This document shows positions 40,649 to 49,411 of a DNA stretch of 64,000 bases, in pieces. This DNA comes from Aurantimonas sp. 22II-16-19i (GTDB lineage: Bacteria > Pseudomonadota > Alphaproteobacteria > Rhizobiales > Rhizobiaceae). The DNA is taken from positions 1-64,000 of the forward strand of contig NZ_AQQS01000030.1 in assembly GCF_002088275.1 (NCBI RefSeq), read 5' to 3'. The position numbers and the translations under genes were made by a program. Positions within the stretch are counted from its first letter, which is position 1, and every line of letters starts with the position of its first letter. The notes below the pieces were generated by a model. That model was not told where the DNA came from, did not search any database, and saw only the letters and a program-made list of their open reading frames with translations.

Positions 40649-41104
40649 TGACGCTGCGAACCCGCACCCTTTGCCTTGTGAGACGACCGGATGCCGGTTT
40701 GCGCCCTTCGTCTCGTCGAATGAGGGACGGCAGGGACGCTGGAGGCGGGGTTTTCGCGTTTGCGTCCCTGTCAAAGGGTGTGGGGTTTCAACAGCTTGCG
40801 ACGCTAGGGACGCTAGGGACGGTAATTTTCAGGTTTCGCATGCAGGCGCGCATGTGCGGGTGTGGGTGATCTTTCTTTGCGCCATGCCTGTGTTTCGAGA
40901 GTGAGAGAGACCGGCCGAACTCCATACGTAACGCGAGTTCTTGCGTCCCTAGCGTCCCTAGCGGCCCTATCGTTTTCAACCATCCTTCGTTTTCTTCGAA
41001 AATACAGAGAGTTAAGCAGAAAGGCAGGAGATGGGTTTGAGGGACGCAAGCGGGAAAATCAGGGACGCTAGGGACGATAGGTCGAAACACGAGGGTTGTG
41101 ACGC
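40649..41104. other. Non-coding repeat region, candidate replication origin
   Basis: 456 bp without a supported gene. It contains eleven copies of GGGACG(CTA)-type repeats in both orientations (40724-41076) and a relatively AT-rich stretch at 40968-41030. It lies directly downstream of the primase and helicase genes. Confidence 0.6.
40724..41076. repeat. 9-bp iteron-like repeat array (GGGACGCTA)
   Basis: Direct copies at 40724, 40733, 40807, 40816, 41041, 41062 and 41071; reverse copies (CGTCCC) at 40763, 40944 and 40953 plus a variant at 40962. Within clusters the spacing is exactly 9 bp. The clusters at 40807-40821 and 40944-40958 are complementary and could pair in RNA or cruciform DNA. 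Confidence 0.75.
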
Positions 41105-41938
41105 ATGAAACGGATCAAGATCGAGGATCTCTTGGCCTGGGCTTATCGGCAGGAATTGCCGAAGGCGGGGTGGAGCGGGCGGCAGGGGCCGGTGATGGCG
41201 TCGCCCTGCTTTGCCGGGCTGGCGACGCTGGGCACCCACATCGACGCCTCCAACGGCTTCGGGCTCTTCCCGGACCTGTCGGCCGATGCCGAGCCGCATC
41301 CCGACGCCATTGCCGTCGACAAGGTGGTGCGCTCTTTCAGGGACGCGTGGTTCGAGGCACCGGAGGGATACGACGTCCTCGGCGATGTCGTGCCGGTCGG
41401 AGACGAGCCGATGACCGACGACGAGCGGGCCGAGGCCCATGCGCGGGGCCTCGCCATGGTGCCGATCATGCTTCAGGGCCGGATGCCGGGAACGCTGATC
41501 CGCCATGCGCTGCTCGGCTCCGTGCCGGAGTGGCGGCGTCCGGACATCGTCCAGCGCAAGACGGTGCGCAATGCCCAGGGCGGGGCTGCCTGGTTCCGAA
41601 AGGTGTGGCGCGCGGCGGGCGAGGGGCGGCCTGAGATCGCCATCGAGATCGACGGGTTCGACCGGGTGCGCCGGCGGCCGCATCCGGCGGCCTATCGCAA
41701 GACGGTGTTCGCGCCGGATCTGGCCGGGCTGGTGGCGGACCGGATCGCCTACCAGGCCTATGTGATCTCGCTGGCGGCGCTTGCCGGCGATCTGGATGGA
41801 CGGCTGGCCGAGCATGGCGTCGACGGGCCGGGCTTGCGCCTGTGGCCGTGGGAGGCGGAGGGCGAGCGGGATGGTGCCGCGGTCGAATTCGGCGGGAAAC
41901 CTGAAGGGGTGTCGTCAGCGGGGCGGGATGCCGCTTGA
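41105..41938 (+). CDS. Hypothetical phage protein
   Basis: 277 residues. KRIKIEDLLAWAYRQELPKA at the N-terminus, RKTVRNAQGGAAWFRKVWRA in the middle, RVRRRPHPAAYRKTVFAPDL later. This architecture recurs in prophages of related bacteria, but I know no function. A strong terminator follows at 41988. Confidence 0.75.
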   Translation: MKRIKIEDLLAWAYRQELPKAGWSGRQGPVMASPCFAGLATLGTHIDASNGFGLFPDLSADAEPHPDAIAVDKVVRSFRDAWFEAPEGYDVLGDVVPVGDEPMTDDERAEAHARGLAMVPIMLQGRMPGTLIRHALLGSVPEWRRPDIVQRKTVRNAQGGAAWFRKVWRAAGEGRPEIAIEIDGFDRVRRRPHPAAYRKTVFAPDLAGLVADRIAYQAYVISLAALAGDLDGRLAEHGVDGPGLRLWPWEAEGERDGAAVEFGGKPEGVSSAGRDAA

Positions 41939-41987
41939 CTTGCGACGATGATTTGGCGATACCCGTAACCATCAGAGATTTGCATCG

Positions 41988-42016
41988 AGCGCTTCGGGGA
42001 AACCCGGGGCGCTTTT
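41988..42016 (+). terminator. Intrinsic terminator after the early rightward block
   Basis: An 11-bp stem AGCGCTTCGGG / CCCGGGGCGCT (two G-T pairs), a GAAA tetraloop and TTTT. It separates the early/replication genes from the late genes. Confidence 0.85.
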
Positions 42017-42066
42017 GTGTTTGGGGCAGGGCGTCCCGACACTCGGCGAACGACGGGAGAACGACC

Positions 42067-42420
42067 ATGGCCAGCCAGCGCCTCGTCGTCGTCTCCGGTC
42101 CGGCGAACAGCGGCAAGATGCCGCTCGCCCGCAGGCTGATGGCCGACGATCTCTCGCTCATGTGCGTCCACCGCGACGATATCCGTGCCGCGCTGGTCAA
42201 TCCGCTCGACGAGGGGCAGATCACGCTCTGCATGGGCGCGCTGGCGGGCATGCTGCTGTCGTTGGGCTTGTCGGCAATCGTCGTCGCCTGGAACCTCGAG
42301 CCGGCAGACCGGGATCTGTGGACGCGGATTGCGGCCGATCATGGGGTGCCGATGGAGTGGATGGACGTGCGCGATCCGAGCGTCGCGGCGCTGATCCCGC
42401 CGATGGATGTGGCCGCGTGA
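42067..42420 (+). CDS. Small P-loop kinase-like protein
   Basis: 117 residues. RLVVVSGPANSGKMPLARRL is a Walker A-like loop, but the usual Ser/Thr after GK is Met, which may lower nucleotide binding. MCVHRDDIRAALVN resembles the substrate-binding segment of polynucleotide-kinase/AAA_33 proteins. The later VVAWNLEPADRDLW also fits. It is shorter than typical kinases. Confidence 0.6.
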   Translation: MASQRLVVVSGPANSGKMPLARRLMADDLSLMCVHRDDIRAALVNPLDEGQITLCMGALAGMLLSLGLSAIVVAWNLEPADRDLWTRIAADHGVPMEWMDVRDPSVAALIPPMDVAA

Positions 42421-42617
42421 TGGTATGCCGGGCCTGCCAGAGGCGCCGCCGGCTTCTCGCCGCGGGCCACGCCAAGGGCGGCGTGATCGGGGCGGTGAAG
42501 ACGGTTCCCGCCATCCTGCGCGACGTGCGCCGCGGGGCGGCCGATGATGACGGCGTGCTGCCGATCTATCGGCGCCCGGTGGTGCGGGAGACGAAGCCGG
42601 GCGGGGCGGGGCAGTGA
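42420..42617 (+). CDS. Small basic hypothetical phage protein
   Basis: 65 residues: CRACQRRRRLLAAGHAKGGV with a CxxC, then a basic tail. Its ATG overlaps the previous stop and its stop overlaps the next GTG, which supports it as a real small gene. Confidence 0.55.
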   Translation: MVCRACQRRRRLLAAGHAKGGVIGAVKTVPAILRDVRRGAADDDGVLPIYRRPVVRETKPGGAGQ

Positions 42618-43147
42618 CCGTCCAGTTCAAGATCGACAGCGCCGACTTCGCGCGGCTATCCAAGGCGTTCCAGCAGCTGCCGGCCCATTTGCAGGAACAG
42701 GTGATGGCTCGGGCCTACGGGCGGTCGCGCTCGGTGGTCGAACGGACCTATGCGCAGCTGGCCTCCGCCCGCATGGACGTCGCCCAGAAGCACATCAAGG
42801 CGCGGATGCGGTCCTACATCGCCCCTGATGCCCTGATGCTGATCGTCCGGTCTCAGCAGATCCCCCTCGACGAGATCGGGGGAAAGCAGAACAAGCGCGG
42901 CGTCGCCGTCCCATTGCGCGGCACCTATCGCTCGGCCTTCATCGCCAAGGGCGGCAAGGGGGATGGCCGGATCCTGAAGCGCAAGGGCTCAGCTCGCTAC
43001 CCCACCATGCGCCTGTTCGGCCCGAACCCGGCAGGCGAGGCGACCCGCAACCCGCCTGTGTACGAGGACATGCTGGGCGAGATCGCGCGGGGCGTGTTCT
43101 TCCAGGAGATGGCGCGGGGCATCACCTACATGCTCGGCCGCCTCTGA
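42614..43147 (+). CDS. Minor tail protein Z-like
   Basis: 177 residues from GTG 42614. FQQLPAHLQEQVMARAYGRS, VVERTYAQLASARMDVAQKH, then IPLDEIGGKQNKRGVAVPLR and YRSAFIAKGGKGDGRILKRK resemble lambda gpZ-type tail/head-completion proteins. It lies ahead of the terminase genes, away from the tail module. Moderate certainty. Confidence 0.6.
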   Translation: MTVQFKIDSADFARLSKAFQQLPAHLQEQVMARAYGRSRSVVERTYAQLASARMDVAQKHIKARMRSYIAPDALMLIVRSQQIPLDEIGGKQNKRGVAVPLRGTYRSAFIAKGGKGDGRILKRKGSARYPTMRLFGPNPAGEATRNPPVYEDMLGEIARGVFFQEMARGITYMLGRL

Positions 43148-43168
43148 TGTGGCAGGCGGCTGCGGCTC

Positions 43169-43224
43169 GCCTCCGAATGTGTGACATTTTTGCACTTAGC
43201 CTCCAAATCCGTGACAAATATGCA
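43169..43224 (+). repeat. Two direct repeats upstream of terminase, 30-bp period
   Basis: 43169-43194 and 43199-43224 match at 20 of 26 positions; both read GCCTCC, then GTGACA, then TGCA. They lie in a 218-bp gap before the late operon and may bind a late-gene regulator. Confidence 0.5.
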
Positions 43225-43365
43225 ACGAAATCAAGGGACCGTCTGGGCAAAGCAAGGGCCTGCGGTGCGGGCCGCGCGCGGGATCTGCTCAGTCTGAGCG
43301 GCTTTTGAGAGCCTAAAGACGGGGCCTAAAGAGCTAAAGGACGGGCAGGTAAAGAGGATGAGCTG

Positions 43366-44070
43366 GTGAGCGAGGCTTCCACGATGGAGGGCGTCGTCAC
43401 CAAGGGTGCGTTCGCCGAGATGATCGGCGTCTCGCCCGGGCGCGTCTCGCAGATGATCGCCGAGGGCAAGATCGGTCCCGATGCCATCGCCGGCGAGGGG
43501 CGGATGGCGCGCATCCGGGTCGAGGTCGCCAAGCGGCAGATCCGCGAGCGGCGGGACCCCGGCCAGGCGCTCGGCAACGGGCTGTCGACGCGGCTCGGCG
43601 GACCGGCCGCAGGCTCCGCGTCCGATATACAGCCTTCCGACGAGGCCCCTGGCCTGAGGCACGCCGTCGGTCTCGAGGCCGCCGGTGGCAATGCCGGTTC
43701 ACCGCCGCTGCTCGACGACTTCGAACAGCGCTTCAAGCTGGAGAAGCTGCAGGAGATCCAGCGCAAGAACCGCAAGGCGGCCGAGGAGGAGGAGGCGCGA
43801 CGCGGCCGGTTCATGGAAACGGCGGACGCCCGCCAGCAGATGACGCGGCTCGCCGGTGCGATGCTGTCGTCCTTCGAGGGTTCGCTCGCCTCGCTGGCGA
43901 CGGCGGTCTCGTCGAAGTTCGGCATCCCGCAGCGCGACGTCCTGCATCTCCTGAAGGCGGAGTTTCGGGCCTATCAGGAGGGGGCGGCCAAGCGCCACGC
44001 GGCCAAGGCCGAGGAGACGAGCGCGACGCTGGAAAGCGTCATCGTGCAGGATGGCGGGCCGCTCCAGTGA
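43366..44070 (+). CDS. Terminase small subunit (Nu1-like)
   Basis: 234 residues from GTG 43366. The N-terminal winged HTH (VTKGAFAEMIGVSPGRVSQM, then IAEGKIGPDA) is the DNA-binding part; a charged helical region follows (FEQRFKLEKLQEIQRKNRKA). It recognises the packaging site and recruits the large subunit, whose GTG overlaps its stop. Confidence 0.82.
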   Translation: MSEASTMEGVVTKGAFAEMIGVSPGRVSQMIAEGKIGPDAIAGEGRMARIRVEVAKRQIRERRDPGQALGNGLSTRLGGPAAGSASDIQPSDEAPGLRHAVGLEAAGGNAGSPPLLDDFEQRFKLEKLQEIQRKNRKAAEEEEARRGRFMETADARQQMTRLAGAMLSSFEGSLASLATAVSSKFGIPQRDVLHLLKAEFRAYQEGAAKRHAAKAEETSATLESVIVQDGGPLQ

Positions 44071-46025
44071 CGCATCTGATCATCGAGACGGCGAATGCCG
44101 AGCGGATCATGTGGGACGTCATGGCCGAGGTCATGACCCCTCCGCCGCCGGTGGACTATCTGGCCTGGGCGGAAGCCAACATCATCTTCTCCGATCGCGA
44201 AAGCCCGTTCCCGGGGCCCTACAATCGGACGCTGTTCCCGTATTTCGACGAGATCCTGCGGGCGCTCGGTCCGTCCGATCCCTGCCGGGTTGTGACGCTG
44301 AAGAAGTCGGCGCAGCTCGGCGGCACGGTGCTCGCCAACATCTTCACCGGCGGGTCGATCGCGATGGACCCGAGCGACATTCTCTATGTCCATCCGACGG
44401 AGGGGAACGCCCAGCGCTGGTCGAAGATGAAGCTGGCGCCGATGCTGAAGGGCACAACGGCGCTGGCCGAGCTGTTCCCGATGAAGTCCCGGGACGGTCT
44501 CGATTCGGTGCTCTACAAGGAGCGGGTGGACGGGCGCGGGTCGATCCAGATTTCGGGCGCCAACTCGCCGGCGTCGCTGTCGATGGTGACCTTCAAGCGG
44601 CAGGTCCAGGACGACCTGTCGAAGGGGGAGATGAACAACGCGGGCGACCCGGAGCATCTCGCCAACAGCCGGTCGCGGGCCCACGAGTTCGCCAAGATCT
44701 TCAAGATCTCGACGCCGCTGGTCGAGCCGGGCTGCCGGATCACCGACAACTTCAACAAGGGGAGCCAGGAGCGGCTGCATCTGCCCTGTCCGCACTGCGA
44801 CCACTACCAGGTGCTCGAGTGGGAAAACATGCTGGCCGTCCTCGAGGAGGACAAGCCGGAGGATGCGCATTTCACCTGCGTCGAATGCGGCTGCGAGATC
44901 CGCGAGCACCATCGTCCGCAGATGCTGCCGCGGGGCGAGTGGCGGGCGGAGAACCCCAAGGCCAAGCGCGAGCATCGCTCCTTCGACTTGTGGTCGGCGT
45001 TCTCCTACCTGCAGAGCTTCGAGCGGATCGCCCGGGAATGGCTCGACGCCAAGGGCGACCCGGCGTCGGAACAGACCTTCTTCAACGACACGCTCGGCCG
45101 CGCCTACAAGACGCTGGGCGAGGCGCCGCCCTGGGAGAGCCTGAGGGACCGAGCGGCGGCGGCAGAATACTCCCGTGGCAGCGTTCCTCCTGGCGCTCTG
45201 GTCCTGACCATGGGCATCGACTGCCAGGGCGACCGAGTCGAATGGCAGCTGGTCGGATGGGGCCGCCACAAGCGACGCTGGGTGATCGAATACGGTGTCG
45301 TGACCGGGCACATCTCGGAAGATCGCTGCCGGGTCATTCTGGACGGTCTGATGGAGCAGAGCTGGCGTAACGCCTATGGCCATCGCCTCGGCATCGACCT
45401 CGCCGCGATCGACGGCAATGCCTATACCGAGGACGTCTGGGAGTGGGCGAAGGGCTGGCCGACGAGCCGGGTGATCATGGTGCGCGGCGTCGGGTCGGAG
45501 ACCGCGCCGCTGATCAGCCAGGTCAAGAAGGAGCGAACCGCCAAGGGCAAGCTCCTGCGCTACTCGAAGCGCTTCTACAATTTCGCGACGAGCATCCTGA
45601 AGATGAGCCTCTATCGGCGAATCGTGAAGGAGGACCCGTCGGAGCTCGGCTTCATCGGCCTGCCGAAGGGTTTGGAAGACGAGTATTTCCGCCAGCTGAC
45701 GGCCGAGAGCCGTCGGCCGAAGAAGACCAAGACGGGCTTTACCGTCTATGAGTGGGTCAAGGATGCGTCGCAGCCGAACGAGGCGCTGGACACGCATCTG
45801 CAGGCTGAGGCCGCGGCGATCAAGCTGGGCCTTCGCACGCTGCCCGACGCCATCTGGGATCGCTACGAGGCCGAACGGGAAACCCCGGCTGAGGATGCCC
45901 AACTCGACCTCGAGGACGGGCTGTTCGCGCCGAGGGCCGAGCCGCCGCAAACGGAGCGGGCCCCCGCCCCGAAGCTGGCGTCGTCGTCCTTCGCCGACAA
46001 GCTGAAAGCATGGAAGAGTCGATGA
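44067..46025 (+). CDS. Terminase large subunit (GpA family)
   Basis: 652 residues. The ATPase region near residues 70-240 has VVTLKKSAQLGGTVLANIFT (a deviant Walker A), ILYVHPTEGNAQRWSKMKLA and a Cys pair LPCPHCDHYQVLEW (about 240-260), typical of GpA. The nuclease part begins MGIDCQGDRVEWQLVGWGRH with an acidic residue and ends with FIGLPKGLEDEYFRQLTAES. It cuts concatemers and packages DNA with the small subunit. Its stop overlaps the portal ATG. Confidence 0.92.
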   Translation: MTHLIIETANAERIMWDVMAEVMTPPPPVDYLAWAEANIIFSDRESPFPGPYNRTLFPYFDEILRALGPSDPCRVVTLKKSAQLGGTVLANIFTGGSIAMDPSDILYVHPTEGNAQRWSKMKLAPMLKGTTALAELFPMKSRDGLDSVLYKERVDGRGSIQISGANSPASLSMVTFKRQVQDDLSKGEMNNAGDPEHLANSRSRAHEFAKIFKISTPLVEPGCRITDNFNKGSQERLHLPCPHCDHYQVLEWENMLAVLEEDKPEDAHFTCVECGCEIREHHRPQMLPRGEWRAENPKAKREHRSFDLWSAFSYLQSFERIAREWLDAKGDPASEQTFFNDTLGRAYKTLGEAPPWESLRDRAAAAEYSRGSVPPGALVLTMGIDCQGDRVEWQLVGWGRHKRRWVIEYGVVTGHISEDRCRVILDGLMEQSWRNAYGHRLGIDLAAIDGNAYTEDVWEWAKGWPTSRVIMVRGVGSETAPLISQVKKERTAKGKLLRYSKRFYNFATSILKMSLYRRIVKEDPSELGFIGLPKGLEDEYFRQLTAESRRPKKTKTGFTVYEWVKDASQPNEALDTHLQAEAAAIKLGLRTLPDAIWDRYEAERETPAEDAQLDLEDGLFAPRAEPPQTERAPAPKLASSSFADKLKAWKSR

Positions 46026-47650
46026 GCCTCGTCGCACGGATCAGGCAAAGCGTCGCAACGGCGATCGCGCCCGCGCGTCCGGCGCCGGAGGTCCGTCCGA
46101 CGATGCGGTATCTGCGCGACACCGGGTCGGCGGTGTTGACGTCGCGCTGGGCGTCGCTTCCGGATTCCCGTCGGGACATCCAGTGGGCCTGGGATAGGGC
46201 TGCGGCGCTGGCTGCGGACTTCATCCACAATTCGGGCCGCCTGAAGGGTGCCGTCGACCAGGTCAAGGCAGATACTGTCGGGACGGAGCTGAAGCTCAAC
46301 GCCCAGCCGGACGTCGAGGCTCTGGGCTGGACCAAGGCCGAGCGGAGCGAATGGAAGCGGCTGGTCGAGCGGGAATGGCGGCAGTGGTCGTGGAACCCTG
46401 CCGAGTGCGACCACCGGGGCAAGTTCACGATCCCGCAGATCGTCGACATGAGCCTCGGGCATCACGTCGCCTTCGGCGAGGCCTGCGGCGCGCTCGGCTA
46501 CATGCCGGCGGCGACGCGCCAGCGCTACAACATCCGCACCGGCCTGAAGGTCTCGGCGACGTCGCCGGTGCATCTCGTGCGCGACACGAATGAATTCGAG
46601 GGCCTGCACCAGGGCGTCGTTCTCGACGAAAACGACCGTCCACAGGCCTATCGCTTGAGGATCAGTCGTGGCGGACTGGCCGAGACGCAAGACTATGCGG
46701 CGCGCGACCAGTTTGGCTCGGCGCTGTTCTACCACGTCTTCGATCCCAAGGATCCGCACGACGTCCGGGGTATCTCGGAACTGGCGCCGGTCATGAAGAC
46801 CTGGGCAATGTCCGAGAAGCTGGACGATGCGACGCTGCAGACTGCGGTGCTGCAGACGGTGTTCGCGGCGACCCTCACCAGCCCGGAACCGTCGGCGGCC
46901 GCGTTCGAAGCGCTGGAAGCGCTCAAGGACGTTGTGGTCGAGGGCACGGCAATCGGGACCGAACTCGTCGGCGACTTCTGCGCCGCGATGAAGGCGCGCC
47001 TTGATCAAGCCCGGGAAAGCCGGGTCGCCATTTCCGACAGCCAGATCAATCACCTCGGCCCGGGCGAGGAGTTCAAGTTCCACTCGGCCGAGACACCCGG
47101 GAACCAGTACCTGCCGTTCTCGATGCACCTTCAGCGGATCATGGCGCGGTGCATCGGCGTGACGTTTTCGAGCTTCACCCTCGATCATACGAACGCGACC
47201 TATTCGTCCGTCCGGATGGAGAACGCCTCGATCTGGCCGGTGGTGATGCGCCGGCGCGAGCGGATCGCGGCGCCGATCTGCCAGGCGATCTATGAGGCGT
47301 GGTTGACCGAGAGCGTCGTCGAGAAGCGGATCCCGTTCAAGGGCGGCGTCGCGGCTTTCATGGCGAACCGCGAGAAAGCCTGCTGGGCCGAATGGGTTGG
47401 GCCGCCGGCACCGACGGCGGACGACAAGAAGAGTGCGCAGGCGGCGACGGAGAGGCTTGCCAACAGGACGTCTTCGCTGGCGATCGAAAGCGCGGCGGTC
47501 GGCTACGATCCGCAGGACATCGCGGCGATGCGGGCCGAGGACATCAAGCTTTACGAAGGGCTCGGCATGGCCGACCCCTATCTGCCGATCGACGCGGCGC
47601 TGTCGCGGTCGACTTCGGATGATCCAGTTGGAGCGCCGGCCAATGGCTGA
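46022..47650 (+). CDS. Portal protein (lambda gpB family)
   Basis: 542 residues from ATG 46022. Portal landmarks: TMRYLRDTGSAVLTSRWASL, VDQVKADTVGTELKLNAQPD, ARDQFGSALFYHVFDPKDPH and DVRGISELAPVMKTWAMSEK; then GEEFKFHSAETPGNQYLPFS and SSFTLDHTNATYSSVRMENA. It forms the dodecameric DNA entry vertex. The gpW-like gene overlaps its end by 8 bp. Confidence 0.93.
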   Translation: MSLVARIRQSVATAIAPARPAPEVRPTMRYLRDTGSAVLTSRWASLPDSRRDIQWAWDRAAALAADFIHNSGRLKGAVDQVKADTVGTELKLNAQPDVEALGWTKAERSEWKRLVEREWRQWSWNPAECDHRGKFTIPQIVDMSLGHHVAFGEACGALGYMPAATRQRYNIRTGLKVSATSPVHLVRDTNEFEGLHQGVVLDENDRPQAYRLRISRGGLAETQDYAARDQFGSALFYHVFDPKDPHDVRGISELAPVMKTWAMSEKLDDATLQTAVLQTVFAATLTSPEPSAAAFEALEALKDVVVEGTAIGTELVGDFCAAMKARLDQARESRVAISDSQINHLGPGEEFKFHSAETPGNQYLPFSMHLQRIMARCIGVTFSSFTLDHTNATYSSVRMENASIWPVVMRRRERIAAPICQAIYEAWLTESVVEKRIPFKGGVAAFMANREKACWAEWVGPPAPTADDKKSAQAATERLANRTSSLAIESAAVGYDPQDIAAMRAEDIKLYEGLGMADPYLPIDAALSRSTSDDPVGAPANG

Positions 47651-47924
47651 TCCGATCCTCGTCGGCGGCGTCTCGGTCGACCCGGACGATCCGTGCGCGC
47701 TCTGGCAGGCCCTCTACAACGTCAAGCTCCGGTTCATCTCCGGAGAGCGGGTGGAAGAGGTCGAGATCAAGTCGGCGATCACCAACCGCCGGGTCCGCTA
47801 CGGCAAGTCGGACATGGCCGGGATCGACGCCGAAATTGCCCGGCTGCAGGTGCTCTGTGCCGAGAAGACCGGCGGGCCGCGGCGCCGATACGCGAAACGC
47901 TTCCGGTTCACGCCGAGCTGCTGA
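47643..47924 (+). CDS. Head-tail joining protein (gpW-like)
   Basis: 93 residues. RVEEVEIKSAITNRRVRYGK followed by SDMAGIDAEIARLQVLCAEK matches the short gpW-like proteins that follow portals. It seals the head for tail attachment. Confidence 0.8.
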   Translation: MADPILVGGVSVDPDDPCALWQALYNVKLRFISGERVEEVEIKSAITNRRVRYGKSDMAGIDAEIARLQVLCAEKTGGPRRRYAKRFRFTPSC

Positions 47925-47933
47925 GGAACCCAC

Positions 47934-49019
47934 ATGGCTGCCATTCTGGAAGACGGAAAGCTTCGGCTCTCCGGCTATGTCGGCGACTATTACTTCGAGG
48001 ATGGGTTCACCTCCTCGGACGTGGTCACCGCCCTGGCACAGGTCGAGGACGATTCGACGCTGACGGTGCATCTCAACTCCGCCGGCGGCATCGCCACGGA
48101 AGGCGCGGCCATCCACGCCCTGTTGTCGGCGCGCTCCGGCACGACGGATATCGTGGTCGAGGGGATCGCGGCTTCGGCCGCCTCGCTGATCGCCATGGCC
48201 GGCGAGACCGTCACCATGGCGGCCGGGGCGGTCATGATGATCCACGATCCGTCCGGCTACACCTTCGGCACGTCCGACGACCATCGCAAGACCGTCGAGG
48301 GCCTGGAGGCGCTGGCGACGGCCTATGCCCGGGTCTACGCGGCCAAGAGCGGCAAGACCGCCGACGAGTGCCGCACCATCATGCGCGAAGAGCGATGGCT
48401 GACGCCGGAAGAGGCGGTCGCCCAGGGCTTTGCCGACGAGACGACGGAGATCAAGGCCGCGCCCGTCGCCGCCTTCGACTACCGGATTTTCGCCCATGCG
48501 CCGAAGCGCCTCGTCGCGCTGGCGAAGAAGAAGGATTGGCGCCTCGACGGCGCTGATACGCGAGCGGCTGCGTCCGCCGCACCCCGTCAAACACAGGAGT
48601 CATCCATGACGGACAAGGAACGGGCGGACGCTCTGGCCGCCGAACTCGACACCCTCAAAGCACAGATGTCGGCGTCGAAGGACGCGGACAAGACCGCGAC
48701 CATGGCGGCCGAACTCGCCGAGCTGAAGGCCGAGAAGTCCAAGCGCGAGACCTCCGACGCCATCATGGCGCTCGACGAGGCCCAGGGCCGCGAGGCCCAG
48801 GCCAAGGCGCTCGCCGATGCCGGCGTCACCGCCGAGGCGGCCAAGGCTGTTCTCGCCGCCGGCAAGCCGGTCGCTACCGCCAATGGCGGCCCGACGCCCG
48901 AGGATTACGCCAAGGCCCGGATGTCCGGCGGCGTGCCTCAGCCGGGAGGCGCACAATCGGAGCAGAAGAAGACTTCGCTCCTGAAAATGGCCGAAGCCCG
49001 CTACGGCGGCGCAAAGTAA
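47934..49019 (+). CDS. ClpP-type head maturation protease
   Basis: 361 residues. Protease domain about 1-200: LNSAGGIATEGAAIHALLSA, the catalytic Ser in VEGIAASAASLIAMAGETVT, His in VMMIHDPSGYTFGTS and LTPEEAVAQGFADETTE. From residue 225 onward the sequence becomes a charged coiled coil (ALAAELDTLKAQMSASKDAD) typical of capsid scaffold. An internal start at 48606 can produce the scaffold alone. It processes head proteins during assembly. Confidence 0.9.
   Translation: MAAILEDGKLRLSGYVGDYYFEDGFTSSDVVTALAQVEDDSTLTVHLNSAGGIATEGAAIHALLSARSGTTDIVVEGIAASAASLIAMAGETVTMAAGAVMMIHDPSGYTFGTSDDHRKTVEGLEALATAYARVYAAKSGKTADECRTIMREERWLTPEEAVAQGFADETTEIKAAPVAAFDYRIFAHAPKRLVALAKKKDWRLDGADTRAAASAAPRQTQESSMTDKERADALAAELDTLKAQMSASKDADKTATMAAELAELKAEKSKRETSDAIMALDEAQGREAQAKALADAGVTAEAAKAVLAAGKPVATANGGPTPEDYAKARMSGGVPQPGGAQSEQKKTSLLKMAEARYGGAK
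48606..49019 (+). CDS. Nested capsid scaffold protein (internal start)
   Basis: 137 residues in the same frame as the protease. AGGAG at 48595-48599 lies 6 nt before ATG 48606, and the product (TDKERADALAAELDTLKAQM...) is helical and charged. The arrangement copies lambda C/Nu3, where the scaffold is an in-frame internal product. Not proven to be translated. Confidence 0.6.
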   Translation: MTDKERADALAAELDTLKAQMSASKDADKTATMAAELAELKAEKSKRETSDAIMALDEAQGREAQAKALADAGVTAEAAKAVLAAGKPVATANGGPTPEDYAKARMSGGVPQPGGAQSEQKKTSLLKMAEARYGGAK

Positions 49020-49031
49020 GGAGATCCGAAC

Positions 49032-49397
49032 GTGGTTTATCCTCTCGCTGGCAGCTCGCTCGCCAACGCCATCCCGGCCCTCGACGACCTCTATTCGGGG
49101 AACGTTCGGAGCCAGCCCTTGAAGGTCGCCGCCGGCAGCTACGTCCGCGGCGCTATCCTCGAAATGGATACGGCGACCGATACGCTGAGCGCCCTCGTGA
49201 CGCCGGCCAAGGCCTTCGCCGTGATGCCATTCACCGTCACGCTCGCCGCTGCCGGCGACCTTGCGGTCTACGTCGAAGGCGACTTCAACCAGGATGCCGT
49301 CGGCCTCAACGGTGCGGCGCTGGCGCCCACGAAGACGGCCCTGACCGGTCGCGGTATCAACCTCCGCAAATGGGGCGCTGCCCCCGACGCGGCTTAA
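49032..49397 (+). CDS. Head decoration protein (gpD-like)
   Basis: 121 residues from GTG after AAGGAGAT. VAAGSYVRGAILEMDTATDT, AKAFAVMPFTVTLAAAGDLA and VYVEGDFNQDAVGLNGAA fit the small beta-tulip proteins that stabilise lambda-type capsids. It lies between protease/scaffold and capsid genes as in lambda. Confidence 0.85.
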   Translation: MVYPLAGSSLANAIPALDDLYSGNVRSQPLKVAAGSYVRGAILEMDTATDTLSALVTPAKAFAVMPFTVTLAAAGDLAVYVEGDFNQDAVGLNGAALAPTKTALTGRGINLRKWGAAPDAA

Positions 49398-49411
49398 GGA
49401 GGCTTCGACTA

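Noticed and set aside
40724-41076. CRISPR array
   Set aside because: Repeats are 9 bp, partly adjacent and in both orientations, without uniform spacers or cas genes.
43974-46037. 687-codon minus-strand frame opposite the terminase large subunit
   Set aside because: Arg/Asp/Leu-rich shadow of the terminase gene.
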